Source: Algoriphagus sp.
Lineage (GTDB): Bacteria; Bacteroidota; Bacteroidia; Cytophagales; Cyclobacteriaceae
Direction of reading: 5' to 3'
NCBI GenBank assembly: GCA_023653075.1
Contig: JAMNXQ010000004.1
Coordinates: 1 to 64,000, forward strand
Length of the DNA: 64,000 nt
Within the stretch, counting starts at the first letter, position 1, and each line of letters starts with the position of its first letter. The translations under genes and the position numbers were made by a program. Of this stretch, positions 1 through 8,657 are shown one piece after another. The notes beneath the pieces were generated by a model. The model saw nothing but the letters and a program-made list of their open reading frames with translations. It was not told the origin of the DNA and made no database searches.

Positions 1-1
1 C

Positions 2-100
2 AATGGATTTTCCTTTTCCCTTGTCAAGGACGTGACCATGTTGGGAATTTCGCTTGACCTGACCTTGAAAAATTGGATTAAAAAGCCAGAATTAAGTTAA
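2..100 (+). CDS. 3' end of a gene entering from the left (unidentified)
   Basis: An open frame runs from the window edge through 32 codons to TAA at 98-100. The visible end contains the string SLVKDVTMLGISLDLTLK and finishes with KKPELS. The hydrophobic stretch next to a Lys-Asp pair recalls the last membrane segment of DoxX/DUF417-type small membrane proteins, but this is only an impression from about 30 residues. It is not part of the minus-strand cyclase gene that follows convergently. Function not assigned. Confidence 0.45.
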   Translation, partial: NGFSFSLVKDVTMLGISLDLTLKNWIKKPELS

Positions 101-220
101 TTCGATCGTTAAGAAATAAGGGATTGGTAGGAGAAATACTACGTACTAGTTTTTTCATTCCTTTCATCCGTCAGGATTTAACCAGCTTTCGGCTTAGTTA
201 GGCCTATTTTTAAAGTGTAG

Positions 221-901
221 TCAGGAATACACTTTAGCGAATGCACGAACAGGAAAGGTGCCCATCCCCTTGATTTTGGGAGGGATTGCATTGAAGTAAA
301 ATCCTTCCTCAGGCAGATTTTCCAAGTTACACAGGTGCTCCACCACCAAGATTTCAGATCCCAAGAGAATGCTGTGTACTGGTCTCGAATTGGTAGCTGT
401 ATCGTCGATGTTGTGCGAATCTATGCCCACCAATTTGACCCCAGCATCCTTCAAAAATCGAGCTGCCTCCTCAGTTAGGTAGGGGTGATGCTCGTAGTAG
501 TGTTCGGTATTCCAATGGCAAGCCCATCCCGTATGCACGAGTACTGCTCGATGCTTGAGCTCTTTATTTTTGAAATGCTCCGGTGTAATCGCCAAGGATT
601 CACCAAAAGGCGCCTGGACCACAATCCCCTCCAGCTCAGCAAATGAGGCTAACGCTATTTCAGAAATGTCTTTGCCGTCCGCATACCGGTGAAAGGGACA
701 GTCGATATAGGTTCCCGTATTGCCTACCAACTCTAGCTTCCCGATTTGAAATTCAGTACCCGCTGCATACTGCTGTCTGGAATCTTCCCGGCTTAGGTAA
801 TCACAAATAATAGGAGCAGGCAGGCCCTTGTAGGTAACCAATCCCGCTTCTATGGTATGACTTAAGTCCACCAATCTTTCCGACGGCTGGTTTTGCTGCA
901 T
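221..901 (-). CDS. Cyclase family protein (kynurenine formamidase-like hydrolase)
   Basis: A 226-residue protein of the cyclase family (PF04199), which holds metal-dependent amidohydrolases such as kynurenine formamidase. It opens with RLVDLSHTIEAGLVTYKGLP, typical of the family. The metal-site region reads GNTGTYIDCPFHRYADGKDI, where the textbook motif is HxGTHxDxPxH. The Asp and last His are kept, but the first two His are Asn and Tyr. Later family blocks are present (VLVHTGWACHW; GVKLVGIDSHNID). I chose the ATG at 901 (MQQNQ) because an extension to 1000 would add a low-complexity, non-homologous leader. The gene stands alone, divergent from the TonB-dependent receptor and convergent with the fragment on its left. 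The substrate is unknown; the family call is secure. Confidence 0.82.
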   Translation of the reverse strand: MQQNQPSERLVDLSHTIEAGLVTYKGLPAPIICDYLSREDSRQQYAAGTEFQIGKLELVGNTGTYIDCPFHRYADGKDISEIALASFAELEGIVVQAPFGESLAITPEHFKNKELKHRAVLVHTGWACHWNTEHYYEHHPYLTEEAARFLKDAGVKLVGIDSHNIDDTATNSRPVHSILLGSEILVVEHLCNLENLPEEGFYFNAIPPKIKGMGTFPVRAFAKVYS

Positions 902-1285
902 AATTTTATTTTTTTTAATTGAGAAGTAGCTTCGCCCCAGAACCCTATTGAAATCATCTCCAACTAGCCTAGTGAAAGACAAACTAGTCGAAATCAACAA
1001 ATTCTATAAATTTGAAGGTAGTAATCCTCGACAAAGTTAAAAATGTAACAAACTCCAAGCCAACAGTAGCTAAAAATTTACTTTGAGGACAGCATACAAT
1101 CCGTCAATAAACCATGGTCTACAGCGTATCTTTTAAAACTTCACGTGTAATTTTCTTTCAGTAGTAGTAAAAAATCGGATAATCAGCACATCGAATCAAG
1201 CGATCCCAAATTTCAGAGTTAGCGGAAGAAATGAACCTGTATTTGAATATTGACCCCTCTAACTTGACCCAATCCCAGCACTTGA
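902..1285. other. Intergenic region, divergent genes
   Basis: About 380 AT-rich bases between the divergent cyclase and TonB-dependent receptor genes. It must hold both promoters, but I found no exact TAnnTTTG box with a proper upstream TTTG, no hairpin terminator, and no convincing small open frame. Confidence 0.4.
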
Positions 1286-3631
1286 ATGAAACTCTCTAAT
1301 TTTTGGTTCTGTTTGTTTTTGCTCTTGCCTCCAGTCTATTCCCAAGGACAATCCACAAGTTCCGATACCAAGCTATGTCAATTCTTCATCAACTTAAATG
1401 CGGACCAAGAGGAAGACCACTTGCAATCGGGATGCCAAGAGATGCCTAGCCAGCTCCTTTTGGAAGAAGTTGAAAAGCCTGAGGTACTTAGCCTAAGGGC
1501 TTTGGATCAGGTCACGGCACAATACACATATAAAGCCCAAATTCTAGATGATACGAGCGGGAAACCCTTGGCAGGGGCTACCCTCTATTTCCCGGAGTTG
1601 GAATTAGGCGGCAGGTCCGACGAACAAGGTTGGGTGTCCGTAGCCGATATTCCCAATGGAACACACACGCTTCTGGTGAGTTACCTGGGCTATAAAACCC
1701 TCCGACTTCGCCTTCGTTTTCCTCAAGAAGGATCAGAACCGCCTGTTTTCAGGTTGGAGGAGGAAGAGGAGGAACTTGAAATCCTGTTGGTACAGTCCAA
1801 TCGGAGCAGCCGTGTGATCGAAGATGTGCCTACCCGAGTAGAAATTATTGCAGGGGTGGAGCTCTCCGAAAAAGGCAATATGAAACCAGGGGATATTCGA
1901 ATGCTCCTCAACGAGAGTACGGGTATCCAAACGCAGCAAACCTCTGCCACTAGCTACAACTCCAGTATCCGAATTCAGGGGCTGGATGGAAAGTATACCC
2001 AGCTACTTCGTGATGGATTACCACTGTATTCCGGGTTTTCTTCTGGATTGAGTTTGATGCAAATTACCCCTCTGGACCTTGCACAAGTAGAGGTGGTGAA
2101 AGGAGCCTCTTCCACTCTTTATGGGGGAGGAGCCATTGCAGGTTTGGTCAATCTGATTTCCAAACGACCTCAAGAAGAACCCGAGATATCATTTTTAATC
2201 AACGGCACTTCTGCCCGGGGTCTTGATGCCAGTGCTTTCTATGCAGCCAAAGGGGAGAAATTTGGGACCACGGTATTCACTTCCTTCAATAAGGGTACGG
2301 CCTATGACCCTGCAGGTATAGGCTTGACGGCCATCCCAGAATTCGAGCGATTTACGGTCAATCCCAAACTGTTTTGGGACCTAAATTCCACTACCCATTT
2401 GGTGGCAGGAATCAATTTCAGCCAAGAGGAACGACTGGGAGGTTCCATGGACTATATCCAAGGAAAAACGGCTTGGAATCCATACTTCGAGGCCAATACA
2501 ACAGATCGGATTTCCACCGAACTCACTTTCACTACCCAATGGGCCGACAGCCAGTTCTTGACTTTCAAAAATAGTTTTAACCTGTTTAATAGGGCAATAG
2601 AAATTCCCGATTATCAATTCGATGGCAAGCAGGTTTCTTCTTTTTCTGAAATGAGCTGGTCATCGACAAAGTCCACATCTTCTTGGATTTCGGGAATCAA
2701 CGTCTGGACCGATCGATTTACGCAAAGCCAAGGTGATCTTTCTAATCCCTTGGATTACTCATTGAACACCCTGGGTGCTTTTGTGCAAAATAGCTGGAAG
2801 GCCAACGATCAATGGGCCCTAGAATCGGGCTTCCGCTTGGATTATTTGACTACGGGAGAGTTTTTCCCTTTGCCAAAACTATCCGCCATGTTCACCCCCA
2901 ATCCTGAACTTACTCTTCGAATTGGAGGTGGATTGGGCTACAAATCGCCTACGGTGTTTACCGAAGAAACTGAGCAGATCCAATTTCGAAGCGTAGTACC
3001 AATAAACTATGGCAGGCTCCAGTCTGAGCGTTCGGCTGGCGCTAATGTGGATCTCAACTACCGCCTGGCTTTGGGCGAGGAACTTTCCTTAGTAGCCAAT
3101 ACCTTACTATTTGTCACGCAAATTCGGCATCCACTACTTTTGGAGAAAAGTACCAAAGGACTGGAATTTGTGCAGCCAGATGGAATGTTTCAAACTCAAG
3201 GGATAGAGGTGAATTTGAAATGGAATTACCGAGATTTTAAACTTTTCACAGGGTATACCCTAGCGGATGTTACGCAGGAGTTTAATGGGCAGAAAAGCCC
3301 CTATCCGCTAGTGGCCAAACACCGACTGAATAATGTGTTGATGTTTGAGCAACATGAAAATTTTAGAATTGGATTGGAAGCCTATTATTTTTCTCCACAA
3401 GTGCTCAATGATGGAAAGGAAGGGCAGTCCTACTGGATTTTTGGCTTGATGGGTGAAAAAGCGCTGGGAGAGCATTTCTCCGTATTTATCAACTTTGAAA
3501 ATCTTCTAGATGCACGACAAACTCGATTTGATACCATCTACACAGGCGATCTCAATAATCCCGAGTTTCGGGATATCTATGCTCCCGTCGATGGATTTGT
3601 AATTAATGGAGGAGTGAAGTTGAACTTCTAA
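1286..3631 (+). CDS. TonB-dependent outer-membrane receptor
   Basis: A 781-residue outer-membrane receptor that would import a ligand using TonB energy. Residues 1-22 are a signal peptide. Residues about 80-143 form a carboxypeptidase-regulatory-like beta-sandwich domain (DTSGKPLAGATLYFPE..., VSYLGYKTLRLRL), usual in Bacteroidota receptors. An acidic run (EEEEEEL) precedes the plug at about 175-295, with RIQGLDGKYTQLLRDGLPLY and VEVVKGASSTLYGGGAIAG. The rest is a 22-strand-type barrel ending in NGGVKLNF with terminal Phe. No SusD partner is present, so this is a stand-alone receptor for a siderophore, metal complex or cofactor. Between signal peptide and first domain lies an unusual stretch with Cys31 and Cys50 (SGCQE). 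A PqqB-like hydrolase follows 81 bases downstream. Ligand unknown. Confidence 0.9.
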   Translation: MKLSNFWFCLFLLLPPVYSQGQSTSSDTKLCQFFINLNADQEEDHLQSGCQEMPSQLLLEEVEKPEVLSLRALDQVTAQYTYKAQILDDTSGKPLAGATLYFPELELGGRSDEQGWVSVADIPNGTHTLLVSYLGYKTLRLRLRFPQEGSEPPVFRLEEEEEELEILLVQSNRSSRVIEDVPTRVEIIAGVELSEKGNMKPGDIRMLLNESTGIQTQQTSATSYNSSIRIQGLDGKYTQLLRDGLPLYSGFSSGLSLMQITPLDLAQVEVVKGASSTLYGGGAIAGLVNLISKRPQEEPEISFLINGTSARGLDASAFYAAKGEKFGTTVFTSFNKGTAYDPAGIGLTAIPEFERFTVNPKLFWDLNSTTHLVAGINFSQEERLGGSMDYIQGKTAWNPYFEANTTDRISTELTFTTQWADSQFLTFKNSFNLFNRAIEIPDYQFDGKQVSSFSEMSWSSTKSTSSWISGINVWTDRFTQSQGDLSNPLDYSLNTLGAFVQNSWKANDQWALESGFRLDYLTTGEFFPLPKLSAMFTPNPELTLRIGGGLGYKSPTVFTEETEQIQFRSVVPINYGRLQSERSAGANVDLNYRLALGEELSLVANTLLFVTQIRHPLLLEKSTKGLEFVQPDGMFQTQGIEVNLKWNYRDFKLFTGYTLADVTQEFNGQKSPYPLVAKHRLNNVLMFEQHENFRIGLEAYYFSPQVLNDGKEGQSYWIFGLMGEKALGEHFSVFINFENLLDARQTRFDTIYTGDLNNPEFRDIYAPVDGFVINGGVKLNF

Positions 3632-3712
3632 CTGCTGCTAGATTCAAGTTTCTGGAAGCTATAATTTGTAACATTCTTTCAACACTTAGTTTCCACCACT
3701 AACTGTCGGTTT

Positions 3713-4660
3713 ATGAAGAGATTTAATGCCTGGACCTGTATTCTCCTTTTCCTAGCTCCGCTATACACAAAGGGGCAAATCCCTGAAACTGGAACAAAGC
3801 AATCGAAATACATCACCGTTTTGGGCATCGCCCAGGATGGAGGCTATCCGCAAGCAGGTTGTCAGGAAGAGCATTGCCAGCGTCATTGGAGAGGAGAGGA
3901 GGCCAAGCGGCAGGTGGTGAGTTTGGGGCTTACGGATCAAGCCAGTGGTCAAAACTGGTTGATTGAAGCTACGCCTGATTTCACTGCCCAACTACAGCAA
4001 CTCCAGCAGGCTTCGGGGTCTACCAACCTCTCGGGTATTTTCCTTACCCATGCACACATGGGACATTATGCGGGTTTGTTGCAACTCGGTCGAGAAGCCA
4101 TGGGCGCCAAAGGCATGCCGGTGTATGTGATGCCTAGAATGAAGGAATTCCTAGAAACGAATGCTCCTTGGAGTCAATTGGTGACTCTTGGAAATATCAA
4201 ACTCATCTTGATGGAGCAAGACAAACCCATTCACTTGACACCGACTCTTCGGGTCATTCCTTTGCAAGTTCCGCATCGGGATGAATTTTCGGAGACGGTA
4301 GGCTTTCGGGTTGAAACCACTGAAAAGAGCCTACTTTTTATTCCGGATATTGACAAGTGGCCCCTCTGGGAAAAGGACATTCGAGCCGTAGTCGCACAAG
4401 TGGATCTGGCCTTGTTAGATGCTACTTTCTATCAGGAAGGGGAACTTCCAAACCGAAACATGAGTGAGATCCCACATCCCTTTGTTGCAGAAACCATGGG
4501 GTTATTTTCTCCACTTCCTGCTGCTGAGAAACGGAAAGTCAAGTTTATCCACTTCAACCACACCAATCCCCTGATTCTGGAGGGGCCTGAGCGGGATGCA
4601 GTCAAAAAGCTAGGCTTTGAAGTTGCAACTGAAGGGGAAAAAATTGTATTGAAAAAATAA
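3713..4660 (+). CDS. Secreted PqqB-like metallo-beta-lactamase-fold hydrolase
   Basis: A 315-residue protein with a signal peptide (residues 1-22) and an MBL-fold domain resembling PqqB. PqqB's N-terminal block with two cysteines is recognisable as VLGIAQDGGYPQAGCQEEHC (Cys50, Cys55). The metal-binding loop is LTHAHMGHYAGL (His113, His115, His118), with Gly where the classical HxHxDH has Asp. Later blocks include LQVPHRDEFSETVGFRVE and LLFIPDID. No other pqq gene is in the window, so true PQQ synthesis is unlikely; a periplasmic metal- or cofactor-related hydrolase is my inference. It probably shares a transcript with the receptor upstream, and their signal peptides are strikingly alike (see findings). 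Confidence 0.83.
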   Translation: MKRFNAWTCILLFLAPLYTKGQIPETGTKQSKYITVLGIAQDGGYPQAGCQEEHCQRHWRGEEAKRQVVSLGLTDQASGQNWLIEATPDFTAQLQQLQQASGSTNLSGIFLTHAHMGHYAGLLQLGREAMGAKGMPVYVMPRMKEFLETNAPWSQLVTLGNIKLILMEQDKPIHLTPTLRVIPLQVPHRDEFSETVGFRVETTEKSLLFIPDIDKWPLWEKDIRAVVAQVDLALLDATFYQEGELPNRNMSEIPHPFVAETMGLFSPLPAAEKRKVKFIHFNHTNPLILEGPERDAVKKLGFEVATEGEKIVLKK

Positions 4661-4664
4661 AAAA

Positions 4665-4686
4665 GGCTGCTTCCTATGAAGCAGCC
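4665..4686 (-). terminator. Rho-independent terminator of the PEGA lipoprotein gene
   Basis: A perfect 9-bp stem (GGCTGCTTC, loop CTAT, GAAGCAGCC) lies between convergent genes. Read on the minus strand it is followed by a T-rich run, so it ends the PEGA gene. On the plus strand no T tract follows, so it is a poorer terminator for the hydrolase gene. Confidence 0.8.
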
Positions 4687-4693
4687 CGGGTGT

Positions 4694-5134
4694 TTACTCT
4701 TGGACGGTCAGCGTTACCGTGTTGCTTTTTGTGTCAATGTCGATACGGGTAGGTTGCACTAGCGACGCCGAACTCTCCTTGGTAAGTTTGAGGTCGTAAG
4801 CTTTCCGATCGTACTTCATCACCGCTCCAGAGAGGGCGTCAATGCCCCAGCCAAACAAGTTGCCAAGGTTGATGATGCTGACTAGGTTTAGCTCCTTGTC
4901 AAGGGTGATCAGGCGAGTTTCGTAGCCGTCCAACTTAAACTCTACCTCTGTATCGTTGAGGCTTCGTTTGACTTTGTAGTTGCAAGGGGTAGTGCATATC
5001 TCTACGCCATCCTTGTAAATGGTCGCTCCTGATGGAGTAGAGGTAAATGCGATGCGATCCTTGGTACCAGTAAAAATGGTGGCACAGCCCGTCATCAAAA
5101 AGAGGGCAATTAGAAAGAATGGGATTTTGTTCAT
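4694..5134 (-). CDS. PEGA-domain lipoprotein
   Basis: A 146-residue lipoprotein. The signal peptide ends in the lipobox LMTGC with Cys17 as the lipidated residue. Residues about 28-75 form a PEGA domain (FTSTPSGATIYKDGVEICTT, then FKLDGYETRLITL), a small beta-rich fold found in surface proteins. A glycine-rich hydrophobic segment (NLGNLFGWGIDALSGAVMKY) follows. It is monocistronic with its own terminator. No function beyond envelope anchoring can be assigned. Confidence 0.75.
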   Translation of the reverse strand: MNKIPFFLIALFLMTGCATIFTGTKDRIAFTSTPSGATIYKDGVEICTTPCNYKVKRSLNDTEVEFKLDGYETRLITLDKELNLVSIINLGNLFGWGIDALSGAVMKYDRKAYDLKLTKESSASLVQPTRIDIDTKSNTVTLTVQE

Positions 5135-5312
5135 GATGCTTTTGTTTTAGTTGGTATAAAAAAAGTTAAATTAATCTGAAAATAAGAATATTTTTGGATT
5201 ATTGAGTTGTACGGACCTTTCCTGGAAAGGGTTTGATTCAGATTAAATAAGTTTTGTTCGGAGGATGTATTCATTTTCCCTGTACTAGCAGCAGCGATTC
5301 TTTTAGTTTAGA

Positions 5313-6656
5313 CTACCGATTAAAAATCAACTTGACCGTCGTGCCTTGGCCGAGTTCGGAGCGAACCTGAATGTTGCCTTTGTGGCGACGCATAATCTGC
5401 TTGGAAAGGCTGAGTCCAATTCCGGAGCCCTTCGGCTTGGTGGTGAAAAATGGGATAAAAATCTTTTCCAAGGCTTCTTCTTCAATGCCTTTGCCCGAAT
5501 CGGTGACTTCTAGAATAATTTTACCTGCCTCGTCAATATACCCTTTCAGATGAATCAGCTTTTGCGGTGCGTCCTCAAGCGCTTGAATAGCATTGTGCAT
5601 CAAGTTGATCAGCACCTGTTCAATCTGGCTTTGGTCTCCAAATAGGATGAGTTCCTTAGGCTCCAATTCCTTGATTAGCCGAATACCCTGACGATCTAGC
5701 TGATGCTGTAGCAAGAGTTCCAACTGATCAAAAAGTGGCGCCAAGGCAATGCTTCCAAACTTGGGAGCAGGAACATGAGCCAAGCTTCGGAAATCGGATA
5801 CAAAGCTCACCAATCCCTCGCTTCGCTTTTCGATAGTTTGTATCCCCATTAAAAAATCCTCTATATCGGCTAGATGCAAGGCTTCCTTCTGCTCGATTTT
5901 TTGCTCCAATTCTCCCTTTAAGGTCCCTGCCAAGGAAGAGATGGGCGCGATAGAATTCATGATTTCGTGTGTGAGGATATTGACCAAATTCTGCCAAGCC
6001 TCCATTTCCTTTTCTTCTAGCTCGGACTGAATATTTTGGAGAGACACCAACTTGAATCGCTCCCCGCGCATCAGCAGTTCAATCACATACACGGAAAGCT
6101 GCATGATTCCATCCGGGTGAGCTATCTTGATCAATTCACTGCCACCTGTTCGCAGCTGCTGTATGGCTTGGTGTAGCTCCTTGTTGATTTGTTCCACCTC
6201 CTGGATTTGTTTCAGTTCCTCCACTTGTAGCATCCGTTTGGCCGCCACATTCAAAATTTGAATGTCTCCATTTTCTCTGTAGGTAATCAAACCTATGCTG
6301 AGGTGCTTGAATACAGATCGGAAGTACTGGTAGTTGGCTTCTTTTTCGGCTTGATCCTCCTTGAGTTTGGCTAGGATGGCATTGAATTCAATGTGCAAAT
6401 CGTCTGTTTCGGTCCCGTCAAATTTGACAGGGTAAAGCTGGCTGTACTTGTCCTGCTTGATGTTGTTCAGGAAAAGGCGTACTTTCTTGAAAGAGCTTTC
6501 GGCATACTTGATTAAAAAAATCAGTTGGATCCCAGCCACAATCAGAAATAGGGAAGTAGCAAACACTCCCCAGCCTCCCACTAGGGAATAGGCCATAAGA
6601 AAAAGGGTGGCGGTGAGCAAGGCGATTCGCCCAAGTAAGCCAACTTTATAGTCCAT
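5313..6656 (-). CDS. NtrB-type sensor histidine kinase
   Basis: A 447-residue membrane histidine kinase, partner of the sigma-54 activator encoded just upstream on this strand (11-base overlap). Two hydrophobic segments occupy residues about 9-50 with almost no periplasmic loop, so the signal is probably intramembrane or cytoplasmic. A linker and PAS-like domain (about 100-210) precede the H box ILTHEIMNSIAPI with phospho-acceptor His230. The ATPase domain shows the N box NLMHNAIQAL, the G1 box DSGKGI, and FFTTKPKGSGIGLSLS. The HEIMNSIAPI pattern is typical of NtrB/NtrY-like kinases. The stimulus is unknown. Confidence 0.9.
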   Translation of the reverse strand: MDYKVGLLGRIALLTATLFLMAYSLVGGWGVFATSLFLIVAGIQLIFLIKYAESSFKKVRLFLNNIKQDKYSQLYPVKFDGTETDDLHIEFNAILAKLKEDQAEKEANYQYFRSVFKHLSIGLITYRENGDIQILNVAAKRMLQVEELKQIQEVEQINKELHQAIQQLRTGGSELIKIAHPDGIMQLSVYVIELLMRGERFKLVSLQNIQSELEEKEMEAWQNLVNILTHEIMNSIAPISSLAGTLKGELEQKIEQKEALHLADIEDFLMGIQTIEKRSEGLVSFVSDFRSLAHVPAPKFGSIALAPLFDQLELLLQHQLDRQGIRLIKELEPKELILFGDQSQIEQVLINLMHNAIQALEDAPQKLIHLKGYIDEAGKIILEVTDSGKGIEEEALEKIFIPFFTTKPKGSGIGLSLSKQIMRRHKGNIQVRSELGQGTTVKLIFNR

Positions 6657-8028
6657 ATTTCTCCAATCTTCTGTACAAGGAGGCGCGCGTTAGCCCGAGT
6701 TCCTTAGCTGCCTTGGAAATATTTCCCCCGTTTTTATCGATGGCGCGTTGAATGGTGTTTCGCTCCATGTCATCCAAATTGAGGGTATTACTGCTGTGCG
6801 GCACCTTTTCGGATGCTGGCTTGGCGGATAGGAAAAAGAAATCGCGACTATCCAGTTCCTCTCCATCAGCCATGATGATGGCTCGCTCGATGGCATGCTG
6901 CAATTCGCGAATATTTCCTGGCCAAGGATAGCGCTGCAGGAGTTCCAAGGCTGTAGGCCGGATGCCTTGGAAGTTTTTACGGTACTTTTGCGCATACTGT
7001 CGTAAATAATGATTGGCGAGCTGCGGAATATCGTCTTGACGCTCCCGAAGTGGAGGAAGGTAGATTTCCACGGTATTGATTCGGTACAAGAGATCTTGAC
7101 GAAAGCTATTATCGGGTACCATCTCGTGGACCGGCATGTTGGTGGCACAGATAAGCCGAATATCCACCGGGATGGATTGATTGGTCCCGATTCGGGTGAC
7201 TTCTCTTTTTTGGAGCACGGTGAGCAATTTGGATTGCAAGGGCATGGATAAATTGCCAATTTCATCAAGGAAGAGAGTGCCCTGATCTGCTACCTCAAAT
7301 CGTCCTGCTCGATCCTCCTTTGCATCGGTAAATGCCCCTCGCTTGTGCCCAAAGAGCTCGGACTCAAAGAGGGTTTCGGTGATGGATCCCATGTCCACGC
7401 CTACAAAGATCTCTTCGCTTCGTAAAGATCGCTCGTGTATAGCCCGTGCAATGAGTTCCTTCCCCGTGCCATTTTCTCCTAAAATCAAGATGTTGGCATC
7501 GGTCTGTGCTACCTTATCGATGATGGAAAAAATATTTTTCATGGAAGCAGACTGTCCAATGATCTCGGTGTAATTCTTTTTTAGGTCGCTCTGCAAGGTT
7601 TTTTGCTTCTTCTGCAATTTGTCCACCTCTTTGTAGCTCTCCTTTAATTTGAGTGCCGAAGTAAGTGTGGCGATGAGTTTTTCATTTTGCCAAGGCTTCA
7701 GGATAAAGTCAGTTGCTCCCTCTTTTAGCGCCTGAACGGCCATTTCCACGTCTCCAAAAGCGGTAATCAAGATCACCACTGCATTCGGGTCGATTTCCTT
7801 GATCTGATTCAGCCAGTAAAACCCTTCTTTGCCCGAGGTGGTGTCCTCCCGGAAATTCATGTCCAGTAGAATCACATCAAAGTTTTGGGTATTGATTAAA
7901 AAGGGGATTCTTCGTGGATCCTTTTCAATATGCACTTCTTTGGCATGCTTCTTTAGAAGCATCTTCGCTGCAAAAAGTAAGTCCTCGTTGTCATCGATGA
8001 TCAATATTCGTCCGAGTTGCTGTTCCAT
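6646..8028 (-). CDS. Sigma-54-dependent response regulator, NtrC family
   Basis: A 460-residue transcription activator. The receiver domain (residues 1-125) has acidic pair Asp12/Asp13 and phospho-acceptor Asp56 (VILLDMNF). The AAA+ domain (about 155-385) has Walker A GENGTGKE (184-191) and a Walker B of the form GTLFLDEIG. The sigma-54 contact loop reads GAFTDA (231-236) where the consensus is GAFTGA. A Fis-type helix-turn-helix closes the protein (GGNISKAAKELGLTRASLYR). It precedes and overlaps its kinase gene, so both come from one transcript starting near 8030-8100. No target operon with a clear -24/-12 promoter was seen nearby. Confidence 0.93.
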   Translation of the reverse strand: MEQQLGRILIIDDNEDLLFAAKMLLKKHAKEVHIEKDPRRIPFLINTQNFDVILLDMNFREDTTSGKEGFYWLNQIKEIDPNAVVILITAFGDVEMAVQALKEGATDFILKPWQNEKLIATLTSALKLKESYKEVDKLQKKQKTLQSDLKKNYTEIIGQSASMKNIFSIIDKVAQTDANILILGENGTGKELIARAIHERSLRSEEIFVGVDMGSITETLFESELFGHKRGAFTDAKEDRAGRFEVADQGTLFLDEIGNLSMPLQSKLLTVLQKREVTRIGTNQSIPVDIRLICATNMPVHEMVPDNSFRQDLLYRINTVEIYLPPLRERQDDIPQLANHYLRQYAQKYRKNFQGIRPTALELLQRYPWPGNIRELQHAIERAIIMADGEELDSRDFFFLSAKPASEKVPHSSNTLNLDDMERNTIQRAIDKNGGNISKAAKELGLTRASLYRRLEKYGL

Positions 8029-8155
8029 GGGAGTTGTTTTATAGCTGTCCTAGAAAAATAGTGCCAACAAGGTTTGGATGCGCTTACCCTAGATTCCTGT
8101 GGTAAATATGTCCGAAAATGTACGATTTTATCCGATTTCCGTACACTTTTTTTGG

Positions 8156-8187
8156 TTTGGGGCACCTGATCCTTTTTCCTATCTTTG
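8156..8187 (+). promoter_or_regulatory. Bacteroidota-type promoter for the FKBP gene
   Basis: TTTG at 8156-8159, a 20-base spacer, then TATCTTTG at 8180-8187 match the phylum's TTTG-N19-21-TAnnTTTG consensus exactly. The predicted start of transcription is near 8194, giving a leader of about 15 bases. This places the promoter inside any longer reading frame and supports the ATG at 8210. Confidence 0.75.
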
Positions 8188-8209
8188 GCCTTCACAAAAC
8201 CTGGATCAC

Positions 8210-8635
8210 ATGTCAGCTAAAAAAGGGGATGCCGTAGCCGTCCATTACACCGGAAGATTGGAAGATGGAAGTATTTTTGACTCCTCAGTTTCCAAGTCAC
8301 CACTGAGTTTTACACTGGGCGATGGCAACATGATTAAAGGTTTTGATTCAGCTGTCTATGGAATGGGGATCGGGGACCATAAAACAGTGACCATACCAGC
8401 AGCAGAAGCCTATGGCGAGCGTCGTCAAGACCTGCTCATAGAGGTGCCCTGGTCCCAAGTGCCTCCAGATATTCACCCAGAACTCGGACTTCAATTGACG
8501 CTTCAAGGTCCAGGCGGTCAGCCCATGCCTGTGACCGTAGTGGAACTTGACGAAGAGAAAATTGTACTAGATGCCAATCATGAATTGGCAGGTCAAGATC
8601 TGATTTTTGACATCGAACTCGTTTCGATCGGATAA
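8210..8635 (+). CDS. FKBP-type peptidyl-prolyl cis-trans isomerase, SlyD-like
   Basis: A 141-residue cytoplasmic prolyl isomerase and likely folding helper. The FKBP half-domains are visible as VAVHYTGRLEDGSIFDSS and FTLGDGNMIKGFDSAVYGM. Between them and the end (VLDANHELAGQDLIFDIELV) lies an inserted flap (about residues 66-118) as in SlyD. SlyD's His/Cys-rich metal-binding tail is absent. The start at 8210 is chosen because the upstream extension overlaps the promoter. It is divergent from the two-component genes and convergent with lpxH. Confidence 0.88.
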   Translation: MSAKKGDAVAVHYTGRLEDGSIFDSSVSKSPLSFTLGDGNMIKGFDSAVYGMGIGDHKTVTIPAAEAYGERRQDLLIEVPWSQVPPDIHPELGLQLTLQGPGGQPMPVTVVELDEEKIVLDANHELAGQDLIFDIELVSIG

Positions 8636-8657
8636 GTAGCCCTCTAGTTTGTTTGGA

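Noticed and set aside
3713-4660. Calling the MBL protein a true PQQ synthesis enzyme (pqqB)
   Set aside because: It has a signal peptide and no pqqA, C, D or E nearby; PqqB works in the cytoplasm.
8054-8067. Sigma-54-like site upstream of the NtrC-type gene (TTGGCAC on the minus strand)
   Set aside because: The -24 half fits, but the essential GC at -12 is CT, so it is not a credible sigma-54 promoter from sequence alone.
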